NCBI RefSeq assembly: GCF_003711105.1
Contig: NZ_CP023865.1
Coordinates: forward strand, 4,117,001-4,181,000
Direction: 5' to 3'
DNA: 64,000 bases
Origin: Actinoplanes teichomyceticus ATCC 31121
GTDB lineage: Bacteria > Actinomycetota > Actinomycetes > Mycobacteriales > Micromonosporaceae
The stretch's first letter is position 1; every line of letters begins with the position of its first letter. The notes below the pieces were generated by a model, which worked only from the letters and a program-made list of their open reading frames with translations, did not search any database and was not told the DNA's origin. Shown here in pieces: positions 1 to 12,063 of the stretch. The position numbers were made by a program, and so were the translations under genes.

Positions 1-1
1 C

Positions 2-724
2 CGCCCACGCGACCGGCACCGCCCAGTCCCGCCACGCCGCGCCGGAGTCCCCGGGCAGACCGGGCACCAGTTCGGCGACCGCCAGCCAGCCGGTGCCCAG
101 CGCGAAGCGGATCGCCAGCCAGCTCAGGTAGCCGAGCAGCCGGATCCGGGCGACGCGCAGCCCGGCGCCGGCGCACAGCACGGCGGAGCGGCGCAGCGCG
201 GCCAGCGGGCCGCGCACCCGGTCCATCGTCAGCACCGGCGTGACCGGCCCGGACAGCGCGACGAGCACGAGCAGCCCGGCCATGCCGAGGAACGCGGCCG
301 GCCAGGCCAGCACGCCCAGCAGCAGCGCGACCGGGACGGTCGAGCACGGCCGGGTCCGTAGCCACAGTCGCCGGCCGTCGGCCGCGTGGCCGAGCAGGGC
401 CGGGCCGGCGGCCGCTCCCGCGTACGCGCCGAGCAGGGCGACGATCCCGACCTCCAGCGCCAGGCCGGTCGCCACGGTCCGCCACCAGCCGCCGAGGTCG
501 CCGGCCGGCAGGTAGAACGGCGGAAGCAGCCCGGAGCGCGTACGCAGGTGGGCCAGCAGCGCCTGCTCGGCCGCCGCCAGCAGCGCCGCGACCGGCAGCA
601 GCGGCAGCGCGCGGCGCCGCAACAGGGTGATCGCGCTGTCCAGCGTCTCGCCCGCGGTGGTCGCCCGCAACGGCAGGATCGCCGGGGTCCGGTGCGATCC
701 GGTCGGTGCGCGCATCCCGGGCAT
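2..724 (-). CDS. Polytopic membrane protein, partial (C-terminus beyond left edge)
   Basis: The reading frame enters from position 724 (ATG) and runs off the left edge, giving about 240 residues. It begins MPGMRAPTGSHRTPAILPLR and then alternates hydrophobic stretches with short Arg-rich loops (for example around LALEVGIVALLGAYAG and LLLGVLAWPAAFLGMAG), so it is an integral membrane protein with at least four spans in the visible part. A second ATG at 715 could also be the start; a CTAGG sequence lies directly before the first ATG. The N-terminal sentence resembles actinobacterial membrane proteins with a glycerophosphodiester-phosphodiesterase-like membrane domain (DUF-type), but no catalytic motif is visible and I assign no function. 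Confidence 0.6.
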   Translation of the reverse strand, partial: MPGMRAPTGSHRTPAILPLRATTAGETLDSAITLLRRRALPLLPVAALLAAAEQALLAHLRTRSGLLPPFYLPAGDLGGWWRTVATGLALEVGIVALLGAYAGAAAGPALLGHAADGRRLWLRTRPCSTVPVALLLGVLAWPAAFLGMAGLLVLVALSGPVTPVLTMDRVRGPLAALRRSAVLCAGAGLRVARIRLLGYLSWLAIRFALGTGWLAVAELVPGLPGDSGAAWRDWAVPVAWA

Positions 725-781
725 CCTAGAAGATCGCTGTCCGGGGGCGCCGCCCGCCCCGCGCGGTCCGCGACCCGCGCA

Positions 782-827
782 CGGCGAAGCGGTGTGGGGC
801 CGGTGACGCCGCCACACCGCTTCGCCG
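782..827 (-). terminator. Rho-independent-like hairpin after the GH10-ricin xylanase gene
   Basis: Perfect 16-bp inverted repeat: arms 782-797 and 812-827 with a 14-nt loop, ending 3 nt past the stop codon (831-833) of the minus-strand xylanase. No U-tract, as is usual in high-GC actinomycetes. It also lies between this gene and the next minus-strand gene, separating the two units. Confidence 0.85.
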
Positions 828-830
828 CGG

Positions 831-2507
<1,677 letters not shown>

Positions 2508-2624
2508 TTATGTGAGCCGCCCCGCCGTGTGGGGTTCTTTCTTAACCCGGATATCAAAGGGAGGCGCGGGGAGGACCCGGAAGTTGCGGCGAGAATTTCG
2601 AGAGTTGCGGGGGACGAACGTACC

Positions 2625-2662
2625 GGCCCGGCGCGCTCGGTCTCCACCGAGCGCGCCGGGCC
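2625..2662 (-). terminator. Terminator hairpin of the five-gene hemicellulase operon
   Basis: Perfect 17-bp inverted repeat (2625-2641 with 2646-2662) closing a 4-nt CTCC loop, 20 nt past the stop codon of the GH62 gene. One of the strongest hairpins in the window. It marks the 3' end of the operon that starts at 10202. Confidence 0.9.
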
Positions 2663-2681
2663 TACCCCACCGATGTTGGCT

Positions 2682-4052
2682 CTAGCGCTGCAGGGTGAGC
2701 AGCCCCGGTCGCCACGGCAGCTGGTCGTACGGGCCCCCGGCGGCGGGGTTCTTGCCCTGGTAGAGCAGCTGCAGATGGCACGGGTCGACGGTCATCGTCT
2801 GGTCCGGGTTGGTCCGCACCAGATCGCCGTGGCTGATGTCGTTGGTCCAGGTGGCGCCGCTGTTGGCCTTGCCGGCGAACGGGTTGCTCTCACTGGCCGC
2901 CTGCGGGGTCCACGACCCGCTCAGGCTGCTGGCGGTGAACGACCGGAAGTAGCGGCCCTGGCTGCCGATCGCCTCGACGATCATCAGGTACTGGTTCTGG
3001 CCCTGCACCTTGTAGACCTGCACGGCCTCGAACAGGTTGTTGGTGGAGTCGCTCATGATCGTGGTGTACGAGGTGCCGAAGTTGCCGGGGAAGTTCCCGA
3101 TCGGCATGCTGGCCCGGTAGATCTTGCCGTTGTCGCCGGCGAAGAACAGGTACATGTTCTGCCCGTCGGCGATCAGCGTCTGGTCGATCGGGCCGGTGCC
3201 GGAGCCGGTGATGCTGCCGGTGAACAGCGGTTGCGGCGCCGACCACCCGTTCGGGTTCGTCGGGTCGCTGGAGGTCCGGTAGATGAACGGCCACGCGCCC
3301 CACTGGTACGCCAGCACCCAGATGTTCTTCGGCGCGAAGTAGAACAGTGTGGGCGCCACGGCCGACTGGCTCATCCCGTTCTGGCTCGCCGACGCCATGT
3401 CGGACCAGTCGGTGAACGGGGTGAAGTTCATCGAACCGTACGACGACCCGGCCACGTTGGACGCGTAGACCAGGTGCTTGCCGTTGTGGACCACGGTGGT
3501 GAAGTCCTTGAGCGACACCCACCCGGACTTCGGGTTGGCCAGGACACCCGTCGACGACCAGCGGTAACTCGACGGCAGCGGGCACGACCCGCCCGGCGTC
3601 GAGGGCGAGGCCGACGGGCCCGACGGCGACGGGGTGGTCGTTCCGGTGCAGCTCACACCGTTGAGCGCGAAGCCGGCCGGAACCGGGTTGCTGCCGGTCC
3701 ACGACCCGTTGAAGCCGAACGACACCGTGCCGTTGGTGGCCACCGAGCCGTTGTAGCCCACGTTGCGCGCGGTCACCGCCGAGCCGCTCTGCGTCACCTC
3801 CGCGTTCCACGCCTGGGTCACCGTCTGCCCGGCGCCGTAGGACCACGTGAGGGTCCAGCCGGACAGCGGGTCGCCGAGGTTGGTGATCGACACATTGGCG
3901 CCGAACCCGCCCTGCCACTGCGACGACACGGCGTAGCTCACCGAGCAGCCGGCCGCCGCGGCGTCCGCGGGCCGCGCGACGGCGACCGCCGCCGAGGCCA
4001 GCACCAGGGCGGCTGATGCCACGCCGGCCCGCACCGATCGAGATCTGGTCAT
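2682..4052 (-). CDS. Secreted CBM2-GH62 alpha-L-arabinofuranosidase
   Basis: 456 residues; ATG at 4052 behind a strong CCAGGAGGA ribosome site. Signal peptide about 1-33; CBM2 about 35-136 with the conserved WxGGFxANVxITN and NxGYNGSV features (cellulose or xylan binding); Pro/Ser linker 138-156; GH62 catalytic domain 157-456. The GH62 five-blade-propeller acids are visible as Asp183 (LKDFTTV), Asp290 (GPIDQTLI) and Glu342 (LFEAVQV), with the terminal WRPGLLTL motif. GH62 enzymes remove arabinose side chains from arabinoxylan, exposing the chain to xylanases. It starts 12 nt after the stop of the GH43-ricin gene, so it is the last cistron of the operon before the hairpin at 2625-2662. Confidence 0.95.
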   Translation of the reverse strand: MTRSRSVRAGVASAALVLASAAVAVARPADAAAAGCSVSYAVSSQWQGGFGANVSITNLGDPLSGWTLTWSYGAGQTVTQAWNAEVTQSGSAVTARNVGYNGSVATNGTVSFGFNGSWTGSNPVPAGFALNGVSCTGTTTPSPSGPSASPSTPGGSCPLPSSYRWSSTGVLANPKSGWVSLKDFTTVVHNGKHLVYASNVAGSSYGSMNFTPFTDWSDMASASQNGMSQSAVAPTLFYFAPKNIWVLAYQWGAWPFIYRTSSDPTNPNGWSAPQPLFTGSITGSGTGPIDQTLIADGQNMYLFFAGDNGKIYRASMPIGNFPGNFGTSYTTIMSDSTNNLFEAVQVYKVQGQNQYLMIVEAIGSQGRYFRSFTASSLSGSWTPQAASESNPFAGKANSGATWTNDISHGDLVRTNPDQTMTVDPCHLQLLYQGKNPAAGGPYDQLPWRPGLLTLQR

Positions 4053-4064
4053 GATTCCTCCTGG

Positions 4065-6104
4065 TCAGGGCGTGGTCAGGTCGAACCGGTTGACCGTGAC
4101 CGTGCCGCCGAGCGCCTGAGTGGCGTAGTTGAAGATGCCGAAGCGGTAGCCCATGAAGAACTGCCAGGCGTTGGTGAGGGTGAACGCCGGGCCGAGCGGG
4201 GTGAACGTGCTGCCGTTCGTGCTGTACGAGAACGTCGCGGTCCGGCCGGAGCCGGGCCGGATGTCGGCGCTGACCCGCAGCCAGATCCGGCCGCCGGTCA
4301 CCGTCGCGCCGGCGGCTTCCGTGCCGGTCCCCGTGGTCGCCCAGCTGGAGTTCATGGTCAGCCCGTTGGTCATCGACACCCGGGTGACACCGTTGTCCTT
4401 GCGGATGCCGATCCAGGCCGACGAGTCACGCAGCATGGCGAGCCCGGCCCGGTCGCCGTTGGCCATCTGCGCGTAGTCGAGCTCGATGGTCGCCGTCGAC
4501 GACGGTCCCTGGATCCGGTGGGTGAGCGTGTTGCGGGCGTTGTACAGGTCGTTGGTCACCGTCGCGGTGGACAGCCGCAGCCCGTTGCCGACGCTGAACC
4601 GGCTGGTGTCCGGGTTGTGGTTCCACTCCCAGCGCGGTCCGAGGCCGGCGCCGGTGAAGGTGTCCGGTCCGATCATCGGCTGCACGGTCCGCGAGGTGGT
4701 GATGGCCGGCTTCGGGTAGCTCGCGCCCCACCGGCCGTTGACCGTGGTCAGCACCGGCCAGTCGTTGCTCCAGGTGATCGGGGCCAGGGTCGGCACCCGC
4801 CCGCCGGGGTAGGCGTCGGTGAACGCCATGTACCACCAGTCGCCGTTCGCGGTCTGCACCAGGCCGCCCTGGTGGGGCACGCCGCCGCCGGAGATCGGCC
4901 CGGGAAGATCCAGCAGGACCTGACGGCTCTCGTACGGGCCCCACGGGCTCGTCGAGCGCAGCACGTACTGCCCGTTGGCCGGACGGGTCAGCCAGATGTA
5001 GTAGTAGTTGCCGCGCTTGTACATCCGGCTGCCCTCCAGGGTGCCGATGCTCGACGGCGTGGTGTAGACCGTCTGTGCCCGCACCTGCGAGGTCAGGTCG
5101 GCGGAGAGCTGCGCGACGCTGATCGTGCCGTTGCCGTACGCGACGTACGGGGTGTCGTTGTCGAACAGCAGGCCGGCGTCGTAGTAGCAGTTGTTGATCC
5201 GGGCCTTCTTCGACCAGGTCCCGCCGACCGTGGACGCGGTGTACACGTAGGTGCGGTTGAACTCGGTGCAGCCCAGCCAGTAATAGGTGCTGTTGCTGGG
5301 CCGGTAGTTGAACGCCGACGCCCAGATGCCCTTGACGTACGCCCGGCCGCCGGACAGGTCGTAGGCGGACGAGTCGAAGTCCAGCCGCGGCACCGAGTGC
5401 CCGGCGTACTCCCAGTTCACCAGGTCGTAGGAGCGCAGGATCGGCGCGCCCGGCGAGTAGTGCATGGTCGACGCCGAGTAGTAGTAGGCGTCGCCGACCC
5501 GGATGATGTCCCCGTCGGCGAAGTCCTGCCACACCACCGGGTTGGTGAAGGTGCCGGTGGAGCCGGTGCCGCCGTCGAGCCTCACCAGCTGCCACTGCTG
5601 GTTGGCGCCGTTCCAGTCGGTGTACTGGACGATGTTCGCGCCGTCGGCGGTCGACGCGCCCTGCACCTCCACGGCCTTGCCGCTGTTGCGGTTGATCAGC
5701 TGCACGTAGCCGTCGATGTCCTGCACGCTGAACTGCTGGTTGGCGGCGTTGTTGTCGCTCCACTGCACGATCGCGCCGCCGTCGGCGGTGGAGGAGCCGG
5801 AGACGTCGAGGACCTTGCCGGAGTGCCGGGACTTCAACCGGTAGTGGCCGCCGCCGGAGTCGACGAACTGCCACTGCTGCTGGGCCTGGTCGTTGCGGGT
5901 CCACTGGGTGATCCGCGCGCCGTCGCCGGTGGCCAGGTTGTACACGTCCAGGGCCTTGCCGCTGGTGCGGTTGACCAGCACGTACCACGCGCCGGTGTCG
6001 ATCGTCGCCGCCGCGGCCGGGGAGGCGGCCACGCCCAGGCACGCCGCGCCGAGGATCGCGGTGAGCGCGGCGGCGAGCGCGCGGACCGCGGACCGGGCGC
6101 TCAT
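4065..6104 (-). CDS. Secreted GH43 glycosidase with N-terminal ricin-type lectin domain
   Basis: 679 residues; ATG at 6104 overlaps the stop of the upstream GH43-CBM6 gene by 4 nt (ATGA), with GGGAG just upstream. Signal peptide about 1-33; a complete ricin-B trefoil 37-175 with three SGK-x-LDV and NQQW repeats; GH43 five-blade propeller from about 186, with catalytic-base candidates in the DFADGD segment (194-199) and an acidic TLEGSRMYK segment; a C-terminal jelly-roll (about 510-679, DTFTGAGLGPRWEWNHNP) of the kind found in GH43 beta-xylosidases and arabinofuranosidases. Probably a beta-xylosidase or alpha-L-arabinofuranosidase working on xylan oligomers outside the cell; the sequence alone does not settle which. 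The lectin being N-terminal rather than C-terminal differs from its operon neighbours. Confidence 0.92.
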   Translation of the reverse strand: MSARSAVRALAAALTAILGAACLGVAASPAAAATIDTGAWYVLVNRTSGKALDVYNLATGDGARITQWTRNDQAQQQWQFVDSGGGHYRLKSRHSGKVLDVSGSSTADGGAIVQWSDNNAANQQFSVQDIDGYVQLINRNSGKAVEVQGASTADGANIVQYTDWNGANQQWQLVRLDGGTGSTGTFTNPVVWQDFADGDIIRVGDAYYYSASTMHYSPGAPILRSYDLVNWEYAGHSVPRLDFDSSAYDLSGGRAYVKGIWASAFNYRPSNSTYYWLGCTEFNRTYVYTASTVGGTWSKKARINNCYYDAGLLFDNDTPYVAYGNGTISVAQLSADLTSQVRAQTVYTTPSSIGTLEGSRMYKRGNYYYIWLTRPANGQYVLRSTSPWGPYESRQVLLDLPGPISGGGVPHQGGLVQTANGDWWYMAFTDAYPGGRVPTLAPITWSNDWPVLTTVNGRWGASYPKPAITTSRTVQPMIGPDTFTGAGLGPRWEWNHNPDTSRFSVGNGLRLSTATVTNDLYNARNTLTHRIQGPSSTATIELDYAQMANGDRAGLAMLRDSSAWIGIRKDNGVTRVSMTNGLTMNSSWATTGTGTEAAGATVTGGRIWLRVSADIRPGSGRTATFSYSTNGSTFTPLGPAFTLTNAWQFFMGYRFGIFNYATQALGGTVTVNRFDLTTP

Positions 6105-7480
6105 CGGGCGCTCCCCGCCCCGGCGAACTGCCACCAGTCCACGTTGAACAGATAGCCGCTGCCGCCGGTGAACCGCAGGTACAGGTCCTGGGTGCCGCTG
6201 GCGCCGCTGACCGCGCAGCTCACCGTGGTCCAGGTCTGCCAGCCGCCGGTTCCCGGGACCGAGCACGTCCCGGCGAGAGCGCCGTTGACGCCGCCGAGCC
6301 GCAGTTCCAGGCGGCCGCCGGCAGCCGCGGAGGCGACGCGCGCCGAGAACGAGGTCGCGCCGGACCCGAACGCGACGCCCTTGACCTTGATGTAGTCGCC
6401 GTTCTCCAGGTAGCCGACGTTGCGGCCGCCGCCGCTCGACGCCTCGGTCTCCACCCCGGAGCTCCACGCGATGGTCTCGGCCTCCTGCCGCACGTACGGG
6501 TTGAGCGTCCCGACCTGCGGCGCCCCGGTCGTGGTCATGGTGATCGTCGGGATGGTGCCGTCGGCGTTGTAGCTGAACCTCTCCACGGCGACCGAGCGGG
6601 TGAAACCGCCGCCGCCGGGCAGCGCGCCGTTGTGGTAGAAGAAGTACGAGCCGCCGTTGAAGTCGATGACCCCGGCGTGGTTGGTGAAGCTGCTGCCCTG
6701 GGTCGGCATCACGGTCCCCCGATAGGTCCACGGTCCGGTCGGGCCCGGCGCGGTGGAGTACCCGATGAACTCCGAGCAGCACTTCGCGGCGAAGACGTTG
6801 TAGTAGAGCCCGTTGCGTTTGTAGACCCAGGGGCCTTCCTCGTACAGCGTGGGCCGGTTGGTGTCGCCGGTGCGGGTGCCGAACCCGGCCGTGGTCAGCG
6901 GGATCTGGTTGACGCCCCCGGAGTAACTGATCATGTCGGTGTTCAGCCGCACGTACCAGAGGTTCGGGTTGCCCCAGTAGAGGTAGGCCTGGCCGGTGTC
7001 GTCGATGAGGACCGTCGGGTCGATCTCGCCGTTCTCCACCAGCGGATGCCCGAGGGCGTCGGTGAACGGGCCGGTCGGGCTGGACGCCACACCCACACCG
7101 ATCGCCATGCGCCCGGTCGCCCGGTTGGTGACCGGGACGTACCAGTAGAACCTGCCGTTGCGGTTGACCACCTGCCCGGCCCAGGCGTCCGACTTCGCCC
7201 AGCTGAAGGTGGCCAGGCTCATCGGCGAGCCGTGGTCGGTCCAGTTCACCATGTCGGCCGACGAGTACAGCCGCCACTCCTTCATGGTGAAGTAGGTGGA
7301 GTTGTCCTCGTCGTGGCCGGTGTAGAGATAGACGCGGCCGTTGTACACCAGCGGCGCCGGGTCGGCGGTGTACACGGTCTGCACGATCGGGTTGTCGGCG
7401 TGCGCGGCGGTCGGGACCGCGGCGCCCAGCAGCACCAGGGCCGCCGTGCACAGCACGCTGAGAAAGGGTCTGCTGCGCAT
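6101..7480 (-). CDS. Secreted GH43-CBM6 arabinoxylan arabinofuranohydrolase-like enzyme
   Basis: 459 residues; ATG at 7480 shares one base with the stop of the upstream GH27 gene (TGATG). Signal peptide about 1-28; GH43 propeller about 30-320 with Asp40 (YTADPAPLV), Asp154 (GEIDPTVLIDD) and Glu215 (YEEGPWVYK), the three positions expected for the catalytic base, pKa modulator and acid. The region DPAPLVYNGRVYLYTGHDE is typical of the XynD/AXH-m2,3 type, which removes arabinose from arabinoxylan. CBM6 about 328-455 (QEAETIAWSSGVE ... NVDWWQF). Some homologues have a further ricin domain at the C-terminus; here a ricin domain instead begins the next gene, which overlaps by 4 nt. Confidence 0.94.
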   Translation of the reverse strand: MRSRPFLSVLCTAALVLLGAAVPTAAHADNPIVQTVYTADPAPLVYNGRVYLYTGHDEDNSTYFTMKEWRLYSSADMVNWTDHGSPMSLATFSWAKSDAWAGQVVNRNGRFYWYVPVTNRATGRMAIGVGVASSPTGPFTDALGHPLVENGEIDPTVLIDDTGQAYLYWGNPNLWYVRLNTDMISYSGGVNQIPLTTAGFGTRTGDTNRPTLYEEGPWVYKRNGLYYNVFAAKCCSEFIGYSTAPGPTGPWTYRGTVMPTQGSSFTNHAGVIDFNGGSYFFYHNGALPGGGGFTRSVAVERFSYNADGTIPTITMTTTGAPQVGTLNPYVRQEAETIAWSSGVETEASSGGGRNVGYLENGDYIKVKGVAFGSGATSFSARVASAAAGGRLELRLGGVNGALAGTCSVPGTGGWQTWTTVSCAVSGASGTQDLYLRFTGGSGYLFNVDWWQFAGAGSAR

Positions 7481-9105
7481 CAGACGCGACTCCATCGCTG
7501 GTTGGTGGCGGCGGTGCAGGTCCAGAGCAGGACGAGCGTGCCGTTGGCGGTCAGGTTGTGATCGACGTCCAGGCACAGGCCGGAGGCGACGCCACGGATG
7601 GTGCCGTCGGCGTTGACCGTCCACTGCTGGTTGGTCCCGCCGTTGCAGTCCCAGAGCTGCACCTTGGCGCCGGCGGTGGCGCCGAGCGGCGCGTCGAGGC
7701 ACTTGCCGAGCGCCTGGAGGGTCTGCCCGGTGCGGGTCCAGCGCTGGTTGGCGCCGCCGTTGCAGTCCCAGATGACCGGCTGGGTGCCGTTGGCCGTGGC
7801 GCTGTCGGGTACGTCGAGGCAGCGTCCCGAGGAGGCGCTGACGATCGTGGTGGTGGTCGTCGGCGTGGTGGTCCCGCCGCTGACCCGGTAGACGACGGTG
7901 CCGTGGCCGGGCACGCTCGCGCTGATCGAGCCGGCGCTGGTCGTGGTCGCGCCGCTCCAGGCGTCCTGCAGCGTGAACGAGCTGCCGGACTTGCCGATCG
8001 CCGCGGCGGTGGTGGAGATGGTCGTGGTGGAGCCGCCCTGGTTGAACAGGGCGACCGCGACGTCACCGTTGGCCAGGCGCTTGGCCAGCACCCGGCGGGT
8101 GCCGTCGGACGAGACCTGGGTCGCCTGCAGGCCGAGGGTGTCCTGGTTGATCGCGATCAGGCGGGGATTCTTCAGGATGTTCTGGGTGGCCGCGCTCATC
8201 GAGCGCAGGTCGTTGCCGGCGATCAGCGGTGAGGCCAGCATCGCCCACAGCGCGAAGTGGCTGCGCTGCTCGGTGTCGGTCATGCCACCCCGGCCGACCT
8301 CCATCATGTCCGGGTCGTTGAACTGCCCGGGACCGGCGTACCCGGCCAGCGGCACGGTGACGTCGACGATGTTCTTGATCCCCATCGGGTAGCCGTTGGT
8401 CTGCCCGGTGTCCCAGGCGTCGGTGATGTCCTCCGTGGTGCGCCACATGTTCGCCACGTCGCCCCAGTTGCGCTGCGGGCCGGTCTTGGCGTGGATGCTG
8501 TTCGGGTTGATGCTGTACACGATCGGCCGGCCGGTCGCGGCGAGCGCGTCACGCATCTTGGCGAACGTGGCGACCTGGTCGTTGATCGTGCCGGTCGGTG
8601 AGCACCAGTCGTACTTGAGGTAGTCGACGCCCCAGGCGGCGAACTGCCGGGCGTCCTGGACCTCGTGGCCCAGGCTGCCGGTGGCGCCGGGATAGCTGTT
8701 GAAGTACTGGGCGCAGGTCTTGTCCAGCGGGCCCTGGTAGATGCCGAACTTCAGACCCTTGCCGTGCAGGTAGTCGCCGAGAGCCTTCATGCCGCTGGGG
8801 AAGCGGGTCGGGTCGCCCTGCAGGTTGCCGGCGGAGTCCCGGTTCGGGTTGAACCAGCAGTCGTCGACCACGACGTACTGATAGCCGGCCTCACGCATAC
8901 CGCTGGAGACCATCGCGTCGGCCATGCCGCGGATCAGCGTCTCGTTGATGTTGCAGCCGAAGGTGTTCCAGCTGTTCCAGCCCATCGGCGGGGTGCGGGC
9001 CACGCCGTTCTCCAGCGCCTGGGCGGCGGAGCCGGGGGCAACGGCCACGGTGCCGGCGAGCAGCAGCAGGCCGGCGGCGAGCATCGTCCTGAGTTTCGTC
9101 ATCAT
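7480..9105 (-). CDS. Secreted GH27 alpha-galactosidase with C-terminal ricin-type domain
   Basis: 541 residues starting MMTK; the first ATG (9105) overlaps the stop of the SGNH esterase gene (ATGATGA). Signal peptide about 1-30 (GSAAQA); GH27 TIM barrel about 33-310 opening with the family signature GVARTPPMGWNSWN, nucleophile Asp166 in YLKYDWC, acid/base in the FNDPDMMEVG segment (264-266); C-terminal beta domain to about 410; ricin-B trefoil about 420-541 with GRCLDV and NGGANQRW repeats. It removes alpha-galactose (or related) side groups from galactomannan or substituted xylan. Second gene of the operon transcribed from the 10.2-kb control region. Residues 411-420 form a Thr-rich hinge. 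Confidence 0.95.
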   Translation of the reverse strand: MMTKLRTMLAAGLLLLAGTVAVAPGSAAQALENGVARTPPMGWNSWNTFGCNINETLIRGMADAMVSSGMREAGYQYVVVDDCWFNPNRDSAGNLQGDPTRFPSGMKALGDYLHGKGLKFGIYQGPLDKTCAQYFNSYPGATGSLGHEVQDARQFAAWGVDYLKYDWCSPTGTINDQVATFAKMRDALAATGRPIVYSINPNSIHAKTGPQRNWGDVANMWRTTEDITDAWDTGQTNGYPMGIKNIVDVTVPLAGYAGPGQFNDPDMMEVGRGGMTDTEQRSHFALWAMLASPLIAGNDLRSMSAATQNILKNPRLIAINQDTLGLQATQVSSDGTRRVLAKRLANGDVAVALFNQGGSTTTISTTAAAIGKSGSSFTLQDAWSGATTTSAGSISASVPGHGTVVYRVSGGTTTPTTTTTIVSASSGRCLDVPDSATANGTQPVIWDCNGGANQRWTRTGQTLQALGKCLDAPLGATAGAKVQLWDCNGGTNQQWTVNADGTIRGVASGLCLDVDHNLTANGTLVLLWTCTAATNQRWSRV

Positions 9106-10202
9106 CGCGTCGTCCAGAGTTGGTTGGGGGCACCGGTGCAGGTCCAGAGCGCGACCGCGGTGCCGTTGGCGGTGGCGTTGCCGGTGACGTCCAGGCACAG
9201 CCCGGATTGCGCGTTGCGGATCGTCCCGCCGGAGCTGAACGTCCACCGTTGGTTCGCGGCGCCGCTGCAGTCCCACAGCTGCGCCCTGGCGCCCGCCACG
9301 GCGCCGGTGGGCGAGTCGAGGCACTTGCCGAGCGCGCGCAGCGTCTGGCCGTCGAAGGTCCACTGCTGGTTGGCCGCGCCGCTGCAGTCCCAGATGATCG
9401 GCTGGGTGCCGTTGGCGCTGTTGCCACCGGGCACGTCCAGGCAGCGCCCCGAGCCCGAGCCGACCAGCGTCCGGCCGGTCGCGGCGCCGGGGTCGCCGAT
9501 CGTGCCGGGAACCGTGCGCAGCGCCGTGTACCAGGCCGCGGCCATCCTGTCGTAGCCGCCGGCGGTCGGGTGGACGCCGTCGATCAGGTCGGCGGTGCTG
9601 AGCGCGGCGTGCATGTCCACCAGGTGCACCCGCTTGCCGGCCGACGCCTTGGCCTGCACGATCCCCGGGAGGCTGGCGTTGAAGGTCCGGGCGGCGGCCT
9701 CCTGACCCGCGTTGGCCAGCGGAATGATGGTGGCCACGAAGACGTCCGCCGCGGGCGCGGCGGCGGTGATGTGGTCGATCAGGGTGGACAGCCGCCCCGG
9801 CGCGCCGGCGACCTGGTAGTTCTGCAGGATGTCGTTGGTGCCGATGTGCAGCAGCACCGTGCGCGGGGTACTGGTGCGCAGCCAGCCACCGATGGCGGCG
9901 TCGATCTGGTCGATGCGCCATCCCGGGTGGCCCTCATGGTCGTGATCGCCGAGCGCGGCCGGACCGTTGAACTGCGAGCCGACGAGGTCCACCCGGTATC
10001 CCGCGGCCGCCATCCGCTGCCACAGGCCGATCCGGTAGCCGCCGGGCACCTGTGTGCCCTCGGTGATGGAATCACCCAGCGGCATGACCCGGGTGCCGCC
10101 GTTGGACTCCGCGAGGGCCGCGCCGGGCGCGGCCGTGACACCGGCGGCGGCCAGGGCGGCGGTCAGGACGGCTGCGTGGAACCACCGTCGTCTTCTGGGC
10201 AT
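9102..10202 (-). CDS. Secreted SGNH/GDSL esterase with C-terminal ricin domain (CE3-like acetylxylan esterase)
   Basis: 366 residues; ATG at 10202 follows a CCAAGGAGGG ribosome site, the best in the operon, as expected for its first gene. Signal peptide about 1-31; SGNH hydrolase domain about 36-230 with Ser45 in GDSITEG (block I), Asn123 in GTND (block III) and Asp208/His211 in DGVHP (block V); ricin-B trefoil about 240-366. The compact esterase domain with GTQVPGGYR and GHPGWRIDQI is typical of CE3 acetylxylan esterases, and its position before four hemicellulases supports deacetylation of xylan, but substrate is inferred. Overlaps the GH27 gene by 4 nt. Confidence 0.92.
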   Translation of the reverse strand: MPRRRRWFHAAVLTAALAAAGVTAAPGAALAESNGGTRVMPLGDSITEGTQVPGGYRIGLWQRMAAAGYRVDLVGSQFNGPAALGDHDHEGHPGWRIDQIDAAIGGWLRTSTPRTVLLHIGTNDILQNYQVAGAPGRLSTLIDHITAAAPAADVFVATIIPLANAGQEAAARTFNASLPGIVQAKASAGKRVHLVDMHAALSTADLIDGVHPTAGGYDRMAAAWYTALRTVPGTIGDPGAATGRTLVGSGSGRCLDVPGGNSANGTQPIIWDCSGAANQQWTFDGQTLRALGKCLDSPTGAVAGARAQLWDCSGAANQRWTFSSGGTIRNAQSGLCLDVTGNATANGTAVALWTCTGAPNQLWTTR

Positions 10203-10296
10203 GGCGACCCTCCTTGGCGATCGACCGGGATCTGTTATCGCTCACAGTCGGCTGGCTGCTGCTCGCGGGCTGGGGGACGGCGATGGCAGCAGCGGA

Positions 10297-12003
<1,707 letters not shown>

Positions 12004-12063
12004 CCCCTCCAGCCATTCCCGGCGCCGGCCGGCACGACCGGCGCCGCAGGAAGGGAGCGTGCC

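Noticed and set aside
4518..6155. Very long open frame on the plus strand opposite the GH43-ricin gene
   Set aside because: It is the antisense image of the GH43 gene in GC-rich DNA: composition is uniformly Arg/Gly/Val/Ala/His, without ribosome site or domain, while the minus strand encodes a clear enzyme.
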